From NCBI RefSeq assembly GCF_050278625.1, contig NZ_JBNNTI010000002.1:1-64000 (forward strand): a DNA stretch of 64,000 nt. Reading direction: 5' to 3'. Origin of the DNA: Viridibacillus sp050278625. Lineage in GTDB: Bacteria > Bacillota > Bacilli > Bacillales_A > Planococcaceae. This document shows, in pieces, positions 53,677 through 63,465 of the stretch. Positions within the stretch are counted from its first letter, which is position 1. Each line of letters starts with the position of its first letter. The notes below the pieces were generated by a model that was not told where the DNA came from, made no database searches, and saw nothing but the letters and a program-made list of their open reading frames with translations. The position numbers were made by a program, and so were the translations under genes.

Positions 53677-53935
53677 CCATAGTTGATTGTCGGGCTAACC
53701 ATTTTTTCCTCGTAGCCTCTCCACCTCGTATGTGACGCACCGATTTATGGTACGCCAGAATTTCACTAACTTCCTTGGCCAACTCTTCGTTTACTTCATT
53801 GAGACGTTCTGTTAAGTCTTTATGAATAGTGCTTTTTGAATAGCCAGTAATTTGTGCCATCGCTCTTACGGTTTGCCTCGTTTCTTTCAACATAAACCCA
53901 AGTTTCAAACAGCGGTTGCGAATATGTTCGTGCAC
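53660..53935 (-). CDS. spoIIID: Sporulation transcription factor SpoIIID
   Basis: This encodes 91 residues from a GTG with GAGGAAGAG upstream. The helix-turn-helix (TVRAMAQITGYSKSTIHKDLTER, about 22-44) and the basic tail HKSVRHIRGGEATRKKW match the family. It controls mother-cell genes after engulfment together with sigma-E. The tail is about ten residues longer than in B. subtilis. No coding gene lies between it and spoIIQ. Confidence 0.95.
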   Translation of the reverse strand: MHEHIRNRCLKLGFMLKETRQTVRAMAQITGYSKSTIHKDLTERLNEVNEELAKEVSEILAYHKSVRHIRGGEATRKKWLARQSTMEKTSK

Positions 53936-54045
53936 ATTCTCTTCCTCTCCACAATGTTCGAACGTTTCTTCAACTTATGTTTGCTTGGGGCTTTTAAGAA
54001 CTAAGCATTCCTATTTCGTTGATAAATGACAATATTCAGCTAAAC

Positions 54046-54702
54046 TTAAAAGGGTAAGAGTTTTTTAGGGTTAATATTAACCCCTCCTTGCATAACTTCG
54101 AAGTATAAGTGATTTCCAGCTGTTGGATTCCACTCATTTTCGATTGTTTTACCAAGTACTTGTCCTTGTGAAACTTTGTCGCCCTTTTTGACTTTAATAT
54201 CGCCTACAGAGCTATATTTCGTTGTTGTACCGTCAGGATGTGCAATAACGATTTCGTTACCGATGAATGGATCCATCTTTACTTCCTCAACATTACCGCT
54301 CATCACTGACAACACTTCAAATGGTTTCCCATCTACAGAAAGTGAGATACCGTTACTCGTTGTGAACGTTTGATTGAACACAAGCAATGCGCCTTCTCTC
54401 GCTTTTTCATCTGCTTCGACATCGTAAAATTCTTGTACGATTGCTACTTCATCTAAAAGATCTTGTTGGAATGGATATTTCATAGACTCTGCCTTAGCAT
54501 TTGTTTCAACTGATACACCTGTCCCGCCTTTACTTGCTAAATTCGTAGCGTTGTTAGTGTCTGGGTTTGTATAAGCACTATATCCCCAAACAAGTCCTAC
54601 TAACAGGATTGAAAAGCTTGCATAAATAGTAGGCCAAAACCAACGCTTTGTTGCGACACTACCTTTTTTCGGAGAAGGGTTTGGTGTTTTTTCTTCCCTC
54701 AT
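54046..54702 (-). CDS. spoIIQ: Forespore engulfment protein SpoIIQ (degenerate LytM domain)
   Basis: This encodes 218 residues from the ATG at 54702, after GAGGTGATG. One membrane segment (about 22-44) is followed by an extracellular M23/LytM-like domain. The C-terminal H-x-Y-F-E motif (HLYFEV) is kept, but the first zinc-site HxxxD is replaced (TTSNGISLSV), as in B. subtilis SpoIIQ. It is therefore a structural partner of SpoIIIAH in the forespore-mother cell channel, not an active peptidase. Confidence 0.9.
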   Translation of the reverse strand: MREEKTPNPSPKKGSVATKRWFWPTIYASFSILLVGLVWGYSAYTNPDTNNATNLASKGGTGVSVETNAKAESMKYPFQQDLLDEVAIVQEFYDVEADEKAREGALLVFNQTFTTSNGISLSVDGKPFEVLSVMSGNVEEVKMDPFIGNEIVIAHPDGTTTKYSSVGDIKVKKGDKVSQGQVLGKTIENEWNPTAGNHLYFEVMQGGVNINPKKLLPF

Positions 54703-54738
54703 TATCATCACCTCAACGTCATTGTGGTCAATAACGCT

Positions 54739-55722
54739 TCAGTTTAAACATATGTTTTCATTATTTTTTATTGAAGTGATAGAGGCTTTATTATAAAAGT
54801 GCTTTAATATGTCCTTCGCTTGTACCCCCTGCCTCGCTAAAGCCTCTGCCCCGTATTGGCTCATGCCTACCCCGTGGCCATATCCTACTGTTGTGACAGA
54901 GATTTTATTTTGCGCTGGTTTCCAATTAATTGTGAAGTCCGTAGAAGGGATATTAAGCTTTTCTCGGATCTCTCGGCCTGTCCAACTGTAACTTCCCATT
55001 TGCATCGTTTGAACACGGTTAGAGCTGTTTCTAGTTAGTTTAATAGCATTTAGTTGCTCAGTTGACCATTGGAAATTAAATGCCGCATTCCACTGTGTTA
55101 TTGAGAAATCTGTGTTTTGAATGTAATTTGGAGACAATTCTTTTTCTCCTTTTACAGTAACAGTTTGTAAATAAGGGATGTCTTGTCCACTGTATTCTTC
55201 TGCACTTTCTGTTTTACCATTACTTGTTGAAAAGAACATAGCCGTGATTAATTCATCATTATAAGTGAGAATCTTACCCGCTGTAGTGGCTACAGCTTGT
55301 TGTATTTTTTTCTCGTTGTTTTTGAAATTCGCTCCCCATTTTTGCTTTCTCTGCTGTTTCGAGTGAAAGACTTGATGTGAAACGCTTGGTTCTATCGTTT
55401 TCTGGCCATTCTCCGTGACTTTAAGGACAAATGTGCGTGATGCTATAGCTTGGGCTTCAAGCGCCTCTAAATGGAAGCTAGAGGGCAATTCAGCTGCCAC
55501 AACTCCAACGATATATTGTTCGAGCGGTAGGGGGTCTTTTATTCCTTCCACAGTAATGAAAATTTCACATGGCGGCTCAGTTTCTTGTTGTTTCTTCTGA
55601 GTCTGTTGTGTAGTAGTTACGTTTGTGAAATTTTTAGGATAAAAATGCATACTAACAATCGGTAGCACAAACATAAATATGACGATAAAGAGGCTGATGG
55701 GTATTAGTAAGATTTTTTTCAT
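54739..55722 (-). CDS. spoIID: Stage II sporulation protein D, peptidoglycan lytic transglycosylase
   Basis: This encodes 327 residues. N-terminal signal anchor (about 4-26). The SpoIID domain begins at LEQYIVGVVAAELP with catalytic Glu78, then AIASRTFVL, STSNGKTESAEEYSG and the C-terminal GYGHGVGMSQYGAEALA. It trims glycan strands so that the mother-cell membrane can engulf the forespore. It lies between murA and spoIIQ as in B. subtilis. Confidence 0.93.
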   Translation of the reverse strand: MKKILLIPISLFIVIFMFVLPIVSMHFYPKNFTNVTTTQQTQKKQQETEPPCEIFITVEGIKDPLPLEQYIVGVVAAELPSSFHLEALEAQAIASRTFVLKVTENGQKTIEPSVSHQVFHSKQQRKQKWGANFKNNEKKIQQAVATTAGKILTYNDELITAMFFSTSNGKTESAEEYSGQDIPYLQTVTVKGEKELSPNYIQNTDFSITQWNAAFNFQWSTEQLNAIKLTRNSSNRVQTMQMGSYSWTGREIREKLNIPSTDFTINWKPAQNKISVTTVGYGHGVGMSQYGAEALARQGVQAKDILKHFYNKASITSIKNNENICLN

Positions 55723-55760
55723 ATGCCATTCTATGCTGGGGCATTCATCGTTATACGAAA

Positions 55761-55798
55761 AAAAACGTCCAAGAGCAATTAAGCTCTCAAACGTTTTA
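55761..55798 (-). terminator. Terminator of murA
   Basis: AAAACGT..GAGC pairs with GCTC..ACGTTTT around AATTAA; the minus-strand T run follows. It separates vegetative murA from sporulation gene spoIID. Confidence 0.75.
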
Positions 55799-55811
55799 GT
55801 ATTATGCTAGA

Positions 55812-57113
55812 TTAATTTGTTTGAAATTCTACAGATGCTTTTTCAATTGTCGATACTCTCTCAATATCAGCACCTAAAGCAGCTAGCTTTTTATGGAAAT
55901 TAACATATCCACGATCTAAGTGACGCAATTCAGAAACGCGAGTAATTCCTTCAGCTACTAATCCTGCAAGAATAAGTGCTGCTGCTGCTCGTAAATCTGT
56001 TGCTGCAACTTCTGCACCTTGTAATTCACATGGACCATCAATAATGACAGAACGACCATCAATTTTCGCTGAAGCATTCATACGTCGGAATTCTTCAACG
56101 TGCATAAAGCGATTTTCAAATACCGTTTCAGTAATAACACCCGTACCAGTTGCTTTCAACATTAATGCCATCAATTGTGATTGCATATCTGTTGGGAAAC
56201 CTGGATGAGGCATTGTTTTAATATCCACAGCTTTTAAAGGTCCGTTTGTACGAATACGTAGACCTTCGCCTTCTTCTGTAATTTCAACACCCATTTCGCG
56301 CATTTTCGCGACTAGTGCTGTCATATGTTCAGCGATGGCATTTTCAATTAGTACATCTCCACCTGTAATCGCTGCTGCTACCATAAATGTACCAGCTTCA
56401 ATACGATCAGGAATAATATAATGAGTTGTACCATATAGTTCATTAACGCCCTCTACACGGATTGTGTCAGTACCAGCGCCAACAACTTTACCACCCATCT
56501 CATTAATAAAGTTAGCTAAATCAACAATTTCTGGTTCTTTTGCAGCATTTTCGATGATTGTTGTACCATCTGCTAAAGCTGCAGCAGTTAAGATATTCTC
56601 CGTAGCACCTACGCTTGGGAAGTCTAAATAAATTTTAGCTCCGTGTAATCGTCCTGCAGTTGTTGCTTCAACATAGCCGTGTCCCATTGAGATCTTCGCA
56701 CCCATAAGTTCAAAACCTTTTAGATGTTGATCAATTGGACGTGACCCGATTGCACAACCACCTGGCATTGCAACACGCGCAAAGCCATTACGTGCTAATA
56801 GAGGTCCCATTACTAATATTGAGGCTCTCATTTTACGTACATATTCAAATTGTGCTTCAGATGATAATTGTTTAGATGCATCAATTTCTACTGTGTTTGT
56901 TTCAGGTGAAAATGATAGTTCTACATTTAAACTTTTTAATACTTCATCGATTGTATACACATCGGCCAAATTTGGCACATTTTTAATAATATTTTTTCCT
57001 TTTGAGGCAAGCAATGTAGCCGCCAATATCGGTAATACAGCATTTTTTGCCCCTTCAACTCGAACGTTACCAGTTAAGGTATTACCGCCTTTAACAATGA
57101 TTTTCTCCACCAT
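55812..57113 (-). CDS. murAA: UDP-N-acetylglucosamine 1-carboxyvinyltransferase MurA
   Basis: This encodes 433 residues from the ATG at 57113, after GGAGGG; the six-residue longer frame is not supported. The catalytic Cys lies in MPGGCAIGSRPID (near 118), with KNAVLPILAA at the N-terminus and PHPGFPTDMQ. It transfers enolpyruvate to UDP-GlcNAc in the first committed step of peptidoglycan synthesis and is the fosfomycin target. Context (before spoIID) points to the murAA copy. Confidence 0.95.
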   Translation of the reverse strand: MVEKIIVKGGNTLTGNVRVEGAKNAVLPILAATLLASKGKNIIKNVPNLADVYTIDEVLKSLNVELSFSPETNTVEIDASKQLSSEAQFEYVRKMRASILVMGPLLARNGFARVAMPGGCAIGSRPIDQHLKGFELMGAKISMGHGYVEATTAGRLHGAKIYLDFPSVGATENILTAAALADGTTIIENAAKEPEIVDLANFINEMGGKVVGAGTDTIRVEGVNELYGTTHYIIPDRIEAGTFMVAAAITGGDVLIENAIAEHMTALVAKMREMGVEITEEGEGLRIRTNGPLKAVDIKTMPHPGFPTDMQSQLMALMLKATGTGVITETVFENRFMHVEEFRRMNASAKIDGRSVIIDGPCELQGAEVAATDLRAAAALILAGLVAEGITRVSELRHLDRGYVNFHKKLAALGADIERVSTIEKASVEFQTN

Positions 57114-57577
57114 TTGTCCCTCCGAACCCATGTATCCATTTATTATATATTTCAGTCGATAAATTTCTATTGTATGATGTCAATAATTAGTGAGCAAAGC
57201 ATATAACATGTTACCTTTTTTTTTGCCTTATGGCAAGTATCCAACAAACTATTTAATTAAGTGATAACAATTAACTATAGACATTATACTTTACGCAAAG
57301 TTTGTGCAAATGGTGTCTGATTTTAGAAAACTGGACGCCCATTTTATATACCCAATTACTATCTAAATAAAACAAATTTCCACAAAATATTTCCTGGGTA
57401 ATGATTATTCTATATGGAAAAATAATAATATATTCTCTCAGATTCAACCATAACAAATAACGAGCAATAATGAAAGCGTTCCCCTTGTAAGAGATCAAAT
57501 TTTTTAGCTTATCTTGTCAAAAAGAGCAATAAACTAAAAAATATTATATTATAATTGGTTTTTACATATAAAACAAG
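57114..57577. other. Intergenic region ywzB-murA, no gene seen
   Basis: 460 bp, AT-rich. B. subtilis carries ywmB here, but I see no reading frame with coding character; a 75-residue minus frame at 57271-57498 is rich in random Ile/Tyr/Cys and lacks a good ribosome site. It should contain the murA promoter. Confidence 0.4.
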
Positions 57578-57820
57578 TTACTCAAAAAGATATGGAAGCT
57601 GGCTTGACCATCCAGAAAAAGTTAAGAAAAAATTTGAAACAGATGATCCAATTGTAATACTTAATAAAATAAAGAGCAATTGTATTTGAAAAACGTGATT
57701 CTTTTTAAACACTTTTTCAAACATAATAGCTTGTAAAGCATAAAATGAGATCCCTATAAAAAATATATGTGAAATAATACTGATTAGTGCATTTTGACCA
57801 ATTGTTGCTGTTATATCCAC
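57578..57820 (-). CDS. ywzB: YwzB-like DUF1146 membrane protein
   Basis: This encodes 80 residues from the GTG at 57820, nine bases after AAAGGAG; the ATG at 57829 overlaps the Shine-Dalgarno. Two hydrophobic segments (about 9-27 and 43-61) are separated by EKVFKKN. The motifs GQNALISIISH and GSSVSNFFL..SQLPYL match B. subtilis YwzB. Function unknown; it follows atpC as in many Bacillales. Confidence 0.85.
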   Translation of the reverse strand: MDITATIGQNALISIISHIFFIGISFYALQAIMFEKVFKKNHVFQIQLLFILLSITIGSSVSNFFLTFSGWSSQLPYLFE

Positions 57821-57854
57821 ATTTCTCATCTCCTTTTAAACAAATCTTAAAAAA

Positions 57855-57877
57855 GCGGGCAGAAAAATTCTGCCCGC
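57855..57877 (-). terminator. Terminator of the ATP synthase operon
   Basis: GCGGGCAGAA pairs perfectly with TTCTGCCCGC around three bases; followed by TTTTTT on the minus strand, 19 bases after atpC. Confidence 0.9.
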
Positions 57878-57895
57878 AATTCTAATTTATAAAGC

Positions 57896-58300
57896 TTAGA
57901 TGTTACCCTCTTTAACGTTGATACGGTTCATAGCACGTTTAATTGAAAGTTCAGCGCGCTTGAAATCAATGTCATCTTGTTTACTTTGTAGTCGCTGTTC
58001 AGCACGGTTTAACGCTTCTTTTGCACGAGCAAGATCAATTGAACTTGCTGTTTCAGCTGAAGGAGATAAAATCGTTACTTTATCAGGACGAATTTCAACA
58101 AAACCGCCGCTAACTGCTACTAATTCAGTATGCTTGTCTGAAACCAGACGAACAGAACCTACTACTAGTGGCGCAACTGTAGGGATGTGACCAAGTAAAA
58201 TACCCATCTCACCCGTTACAGTCTTAGCAATCACCATGTTGACTTCTGAATCGTATACTGGGCCGTCGGGAGTGACAATGTTGACTGTTATGGTCTTCAT
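57896..58300 (-). CDS. atpC: ATP synthase F1 epsilon subunit
   Basis: This encodes 134 residues: N-terminal beta sandwich (VNIVTPDGPVYDSEVNMV, GEMGILLGHIP) and C-terminal two-helix domain that can inhibit ATP hydrolysis. Last gene of the operon. Confidence 0.95.
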   Translation of the reverse strand: MKTITVNIVTPDGPVYDSEVNMVIAKTVTGEMGILLGHIPTVAPLVVGSVRLVSDKHTELVAVSGGFVEIRPDKVTILSPSAETASSIDLARAKEALNRAEQRLQSKQDDIDFKRAELSIKRAMNRINVKEGNI

Positions 58301-58324
58301 ATTTTTTCCTCCTCGTCCCTAGTA

Positions 58325-59740
58325 TTAAAGTTCAATACCCATACTTTTCGCTTTTTCGATAACTTCTTCAATACGACCAACTAGACGGAATGCATCTTCT
58401 GGTAATTTGTCATATTTACCTTCAAGAATTTCACGGAAACCTTTAACAGTTTCTTTAACAGGTACATAAGAACCTTTTTGACCAGTGAATTGTTCCGCTA
58501 CGTGGAAGTTTTGAGATAAGAAGAATTGAATACGACGAGCGCGGTCAACTGTTAATTTATCTTCATCAGATAATTCATCCATACCTAAGATAGCGATGAT
58601 ATCTTGTAATTCGTTGTAGCGTTGTAAAGTTTGTTGAACTTGACGAGCAACTTCATAATGTTCAACACCAACGATATCTGGTGATAAAGCACGAGAAGTT
58701 GAAGCCAATGGATCAACCGCTGGGTAGATACCCATTTCAGAAAGTTTACGCTCAAGGTTAGTAGTTGCATCTAAGTGGGCAAAAGTTGTAGCCGGAGCCG
58801 GGTCAGTATAGTCATCGGCTGGTACATAAATTGCTTGGATAGAAGTTACAGAACCTTTGTTTGTTGACGTAATACGTTCTTGTAAACGACCCATTTCAGT
58901 AGCAAGAGTTGGTTGGTAACCTACGGCAGAAGGCATACGACCTAATAGCGCAGAAACCTCAGAACCTGCTTGAGTGAAACGGAAAATGTTATCGATGAAT
59001 AAAAGTACGTCTTGACCTTGTTCATCACGGAAGTATTCAGCCATAGTAAGACCAGATAAAGCTACACGCATACGTGCGCCTGGTGGCTCGTTCATTTGAC
59101 CGAATACCATTGCTGTTTTCTTAATAACGCCTGAGTCGCTCATTTCGAAGAATAAATCGTTACCCTCACGAGTACGTTCACCTACACCTGCGAATACGGA
59201 GATACCACCGTGTCCTTGAGCGATGTTGTTAATAAGTTCTTGGATTAATACAGTTTTACCTACACCGGCACCACCGAATAGACCGATTTTACCACCTTTA
59301 ATATATGGTGCTAATAAATCTACTACTTTGATACCTGTTTCAAGGATTTCAACTTGAGTTGAAAGGTTTTCGAATGTAGGTGCTTCGCGGTGAATTGGGT
59401 CACGGCGTTCAGTTGTTGGAATTTCTTCCGCTAAATCGATTGTTTCACCAAGTACGTTGAATACACGTCCAAGAGTGATGTCACCAACTGGAACTGAGAT
59501 TGGAGCACCAAGGTCTGTTACTACTGCGCCACGTTGTAAGCCATCAGAAGATGACATAGCAATCGTGCGGACAGCATTGTCTCCCAGGTGAAGTGCTACT
59601 TCAAGAGTAAGTGTTTGAGGCTCTTCACCAGGGCGTTTAATTTCTACAGTAAGCGCGTTGTAAATTTCTGGTAATGTTGAGTTGTCGAATTGAACGTCAA
59701 CAACGGCACCCATTACTTGAAGAACGTGTCCTGTGTTCAT
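58325..59740 (-). CDS. atpD: ATP synthase F1 beta subunit
   Basis: This encodes 471 residues. Walker A GGAGVGKT (about 155-162), catalytic GERTREG loop, Walker B LLFIDNIFRF and the DELSEED-type motif (MDELSDEDK). Catalytic nucleotide-binding subunit of the F1 head. Confidence 0.98.
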   Translation of the reverse strand: MNTGHVLQVMGAVVDVQFDNSTLPEIYNALTVEIKRPGEEPQTLTLEVALHLGDNAVRTIAMSSSDGLQRGAVVTDLGAPISVPVGDITLGRVFNVLGETIDLAEEIPTTERRDPIHREAPTFENLSTQVEILETGIKVVDLLAPYIKGGKIGLFGGAGVGKTVLIQELINNIAQGHGGISVFAGVGERTREGNDLFFEMSDSGVIKKTAMVFGQMNEPPGARMRVALSGLTMAEYFRDEQGQDVLLFIDNIFRFTQAGSEVSALLGRMPSAVGYQPTLATEMGRLQERITSTNKGSVTSIQAIYVPADDYTDPAPATTFAHLDATTNLERKLSEMGIYPAVDPLASTSRALSPDIVGVEHYEVARQVQQTLQRYNELQDIIAILGMDELSDEDKLTVDRARRIQFFLSQNFHVAEQFTGQKGSYVPVKETVKGFREILEGKYDKLPEDAFRLVGRIEEVIEKAKSMGIEL

Positions 59741-59786
59741 ACTTTTCCCCTCCTATCGTACTTGCATTACAGAAGCTGGAGAGCGC

Positions 59787-60644
59787 CTATTCTAAGGCCG
59801 CAGCTCCACCAACGATTTCTGTAATTTCTTGTGTAATAGCCGCTTGACGTGCACGGTTATATACAAGAGTTAATGAACTAATAAGTTCGTTTGCATTATC
59901 GGTTGCACTCTTCATTGCTGTCATACGTGAAGCATGTTCACTAGCTTTACCGTCGAGCAACGCACCATAAATTAAGCTCTCTGCGTATTGTGGTAACAAT
60001 ACTTCAAGAATTGCTTCACCAGATGGATCGAATTCATATGATGCAGTTGTGCTTGATGTTGCGATGTCTGTAATTGGCAGTACCTTTTTCTCAGTTGGTT
60101 CATGTTGAATGGCACTGACAAAGTGGCTGTAGTACATATAAAGTTCATCATATGTACCATCAGTGAACATACCAACAGCCTTACGAGCGATTTGTTTAAT
60201 GTCAGCAAATGCAGGTTGATCAGGTAGACCAACTTCTTCATCTACTACGTTATATCCACGTTTCGCAAAGAATTCACTTGCCATACGGCCGATAGCGATA
60301 ACAACAAACTCATCTTTAGAGTTATGTCGTTCATCCATAGCGTTTTTAGCAGTACGAATTACGTTACTGTTATAACCACCTGCAAGTCCACGGTCAGAAG
60401 TAATGACTAAATAAGCCGTTTTCTTAACTGGACGAGATACTAACATCGGGTGTGACCCATCTGTTGTACCTGCTGCAATTGCAGCTACAACATCCTGTAT
60501 TTTCTCCATATATGGAACGTAAGCTTTAGCGTTTGCTTCAGCACGTGTCATTTTAGAAGAAGAAACCATCTGCATCGCTTTCGTGATTTGACTAGTGCTT
60601 TTAGTCGATGTGATACGTTTTTTTATGTCGCGTAATGATGCCAC
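59787..60644 (-). CDS. atpG: ATP synthase F1 gamma subunit
   Basis: This encodes 285 residues, start GTG at 60644 with GGTGAAA upstream. N-terminal coiled-coil helix (LRDIKKRITSTKSTSQITKAM begins it) and C-terminal helix forming the central stalk; SDRGLAGGYN is the conserved middle motif. Confidence 0.97.
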   Translation of the reverse strand: MASLRDIKKRITSTKSTSQITKAMQMVSSSKMTRAEANAKAYVPYMEKIQDVVAAIAAGTTDGSHPMLVSRPVKKTAYLVITSDRGLAGGYNSNVIRTAKNAMDERHNSKDEFVVIAIGRMASEFFAKRGYNVVDEEVGLPDQPAFADIKQIARKAVGMFTDGTYDELYMYYSHFVSAIQHEPTEKKVLPITDIATSSTTASYEFDPSGEAILEVLLPQYAESLIYGALLDGKASEHASRMTAMKSATDNANELISSLTLVYNRARQAAITQEITEIVGGAAALE

Positions 60645-60697
60645 TGGTATTTCACCACCTTACCGTTTTTTTTATATTGACGTAAAACTATCAGATC

Positions 60698-62215
60698 TTA
60701 TTCTGATTTAGCAAAAGTTTTTTTGAAAGCATTTAAAGTTTCTGCCATGTCTTCATCAGATGGAAGTCCTTGAGTAGTACGGATATGATTTAAAACGTTT
60801 TTGTGGCTTTCGTCATTTGCATCTAACCAAGCGTATAATTCGTTTTCGAAACGAACGATATCTTGTACAGGAATATCATCTAAGAATCCTTTAGTTAGTG
60901 CATATAGAATTGTAACTTGTTTTTCAACTTTAATTGGTTTGTGAAGATCTTGTTTTAGAACTTCTACAGTACGTTTACCGCGTTCTAATTTAGCTGCAGT
61001 AGCTTTATCAAGATCAGAACCAAATTGTGCAAATGATTCAAGTTCACGGAATGCAGCTAAGTCAAGACGTAGTGTACCCGCAACTTTTTTCATTGCTTTA
61101 ATTTGAGCAGAACCACCAACACGTGATACAGAAAGACCTGCGTTGATTGCTGGACGTACACCTGAGTGGAATAGATCAGATTGTAAGAAAATTTGTCCAT
61201 CCGTAATAGAAATTACGTTTGTTGGAATGTAAGCTGAGATATCTCCAGCTTGTGTTTCAACGAATGGAAGTGCTGTGATTGAACCACAGTCATATTTCTC
61301 GTTCAACTTAGCAGCACGTTCTAATAAGCGGCTGTGTAAGTAGAATACATCCCCTGGGTAAGCTTCACGACCTGGAGGACGACGAAGAAGTAATGAAAGT
61401 TCACGGTAAGCAGATGCTTGTTTAGATAAATCATCATATACGATTAATACATGTTTACCTTGTAACATGAACTCTTCTGCCATTGAGATACCAGCATAAG
61501 GAGCTAGGTATAATAATGGTGATGGTTGTGATGCAGATGCAGTTACAACGATTGAGTAATCTAGAGCACCATGTTGACGAAGTGTTTCAACTACGCCACG
61601 TACAGTAGATTCTTTTTGACCGATAGCAACATAGATACAAATCATATCTTGGTCTGCTTGGTTTAAAATTGTATCGATTGCAACAGAAGTTTTACCAGTT
61701 TGACGGTCACCGATGATTAACTCACGTTGACCACGACCGATTGGAACTAATGCGTCAATCGCTTTAATACCTGTTTGTAATGGTTCGTGTACTGATTTAC
61801 GATCCATTACTCCGAAAGCAGGGCTTTCGATTGGACGAGATTTTGTAGTGTTGATTGGTCCTAAACCATCAACAGGAAGACCTAGTGAATTGACAACACG
61901 ACCGATCAATTCTTCACCAACTGGTACTTCCATAATACGGCCAGTACGACGCACTTCATCGCCTTCATTGATGCCTTTAGTTGGTCCAAGGATAACGATA
62001 CCTACGTTGTTCGCTTCCAAGTTTTGTGCCATACCAAGTACACCAGTAGAGAACTCAAGCAATTCTCCAGCCATGACGTTGTCGAGGCCATGAGCACGAG
62101 CGATACCGTCACCAACTGTGATAACTGTACCTACCTCGCTAACTTCCATTGCAGATTGGTAATTCTCCATCTGCTGCTTAATAAGTCCACTGATTTCTTC
62201 AGCTTTGATGCCCAT
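60698..62215 (-). CDS. atpA: ATP synthase F1 alpha subunit
   Basis: This encodes 505 residues from the ATG at 62215 (MGIKAEEIS), after GAGAGGTGA. Non-catalytic nucleotide site with Walker A GDRQTGKT and the Arg finger in VSRVGGSAQ. Alternates with beta in the F1 hexamer. Confidence 0.98.
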   Translation of the reverse strand: MGIKAEEISGLIKQQMENYQSAMEVSEVGTVITVGDGIARAHGLDNVMAGELLEFSTGVLGMAQNLEANNVGIVILGPTKGINEGDEVRRTGRIMEVPVGEELIGRVVNSLGLPVDGLGPINTTKSRPIESPAFGVMDRKSVHEPLQTGIKAIDALVPIGRGQRELIIGDRQTGKTSVAIDTILNQADQDMICIYVAIGQKESTVRGVVETLRQHGALDYSIVVTASASQPSPLLYLAPYAGISMAEEFMLQGKHVLIVYDDLSKQASAYRELSLLLRRPPGREAYPGDVFYLHSRLLERAAKLNEKYDCGSITALPFVETQAGDISAYIPTNVISITDGQIFLQSDLFHSGVRPAINAGLSVSRVGGSAQIKAMKKVAGTLRLDLAAFRELESFAQFGSDLDKATAAKLERGKRTVEVLKQDLHKPIKVEKQVTILYALTKGFLDDIPVQDIVRFENELYAWLDANDESHKNVLNHIRTTQGLPSDEDMAETLNAFKKTFAKSE

Positions 62216-62242
62216 GTTTCTCACCTCTCAAATTCTTTATAA

Positions 62243-62779
62243 TTAACCGATTAACGTACGTTTTAAGCCAGCTAGTTTGTGTGCAATACTACTGTCAAAA
62301 ATTTGGTTACCGATTTGAAGTCGAGCTCCACCAATCAATAGTGGATCGATTTCGTTTGTAATATTAAGTGCATTTTTACCCACTTTACGAGCAAATGCTG
62401 TAGAAATGCGTTGAATTTCATCTTCTGTAAGAGGTTGAGTTGTATATACGATTGCATCTGCTACACCTTGCGTGTCATTAGCAAAACGGATAAACTCTTC
62501 AATCACACTTACTACTTCATGAATGCGCTTTTTATCAATTAAGACTTTAATTGCATTCACAATAATTGGTTGAACAGAAGCAAATACTTTAGAAACAAGT
62601 TCTTTCTTTTCTTTGTCTTCTAATTTTGGAGAATCTAAAAGTTGGAATAACTCAGAGTTCTCTTCGAAAACAACTTTCACTTCACGTAAGTCTGCACTTA
62701 CTTCAGTTAGTAATTGTTTTTCTTGTGCCAATTGAAACAATGCTTTGGCATAGCGACTCGCTGCAGTCGATTGACTCAT
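62243..62779 (-). CDS. atpH: ATP synthase F1 delta subunit
   Basis: This encodes 178 residues. N-terminal helical domain (YAKALFQLAQEK) and C-terminal GGARLQIGNQIFDSSI. It links the peripheral stalk to F1. Its ATG overlaps the atpF stop (ATGA), so the two are coupled. Confidence 0.96.
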   Translation of the reverse strand: MSQSTAASRYAKALFQLAQEKQLLTEVSADLREVKVVFEENSELFQLLDSPKLEDKEKKELVSKVFASVQPIIVNAIKVLIDKKRIHEVVSVIEEFIRFANDTQGVADAIVYTTQPLTEDEIQRISTAFARKVGKNALNITNEIDPLLIGGARLQIGNQIFDSSIAHKLAGLKRTLIG

Positions 62780-63297
62780 AGAGTTTCCCCTGCCTTCGCA
62801 ATCGTTTCTTCAATTAGAGTACGATTCTCTTCTTCTGAGACTTGTTTTTCAAGTACTTTAGATGCAGCAAGTATTGATAGTGAAACCACTTCTCCACGAA
62901 CAGCAGCAATAGCTTTCTCTTTTTCAGTCTCGATATCACGCACAGCTGATTCTTTCAAACGCAATGCTTCAGCGCGAGCAGCAGAAATAATTTCTTCTTT
63001 TTGCAAGTCGCCTTGTTTCTTCGCGTTTTCAACAATCGTTTGTGCTTCTACACGCGCTTCCTTAAGAAGGCTGCGTTGATCTTCTAAAAGTTGTTGTGAT
63101 TCTTGACGGCTCTTTTCAGCTGACTCGATCTCACTAGCAACTAATTCTTCACGTTGTTGCATAATTCCCATCAATGGACCCCATGCCACTTTTTTCAAAG
63201 CGAACATTAGGAAAATGAAAACCGCTAACGTTACAAGGATATCTCCACCATTAATAAATTCAGAAGAGTTTCCTAGTACTAGATAATCTAAAAACAC
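62776..63297 (-). CDS. atpF: ATP synthase F0 b subunit
   Basis: This encodes 173 residues: one N-terminal membrane helix (about 19-37) followed by a long charged coiled coil that forms the peripheral stalk. Overlaps atpH by four bases. Confidence 0.96.
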   Translation of the reverse strand: MFLDYLVLGNSSEFINGGDILVTLAVFIFLMFALKKVAWGPLMGIMQQREELVASEIESAEKSRQESQQLLEDQRSLLKEARVEAQTIVENAKKQGDLQKEEIISAARAEALRLKESAVRDIETEKEKAIAAVRGEVVSLSILAASKVLEKQVSEEENRTLIEETIAKAGETL

Positions 63298-63400
63298 GAT
63301 TGTTTCACTCCCTTCAAGAGCTTAGAGTTCAAATCTTATATGATTGAATCTTAGTAAGATGTATTGTCTAAAGGAATATTATGCCTTAAAGACATAAAGG

Positions 63401-63441
63401 AATGGCGAAGTTTTCCTTTATCGAAAAGTTTCTTCGCCATT
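63401..63441. other. Intercistronic stem-loop between atpE and atpF
   Basis: AATGGCGAAG pairs with CTTCGCCATT around about 21 bases. The T run (ATTTTTTTAT) is on the plus strand, i.e. antisense to the operon. In the sense direction it is a plain hairpin that could mark RNA processing or set atpE mRNA stability. Confidence 0.6.
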
Positions 63442-63465
63442 TTTTTATAAAACAATTAAAGACGA

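Noticed and set aside
57271..57498. 75-residue minus-strand frame between ywzB and murA
   Set aside because: Composition not coding-like and no Shine-Dalgarno; does not resemble ywmB.
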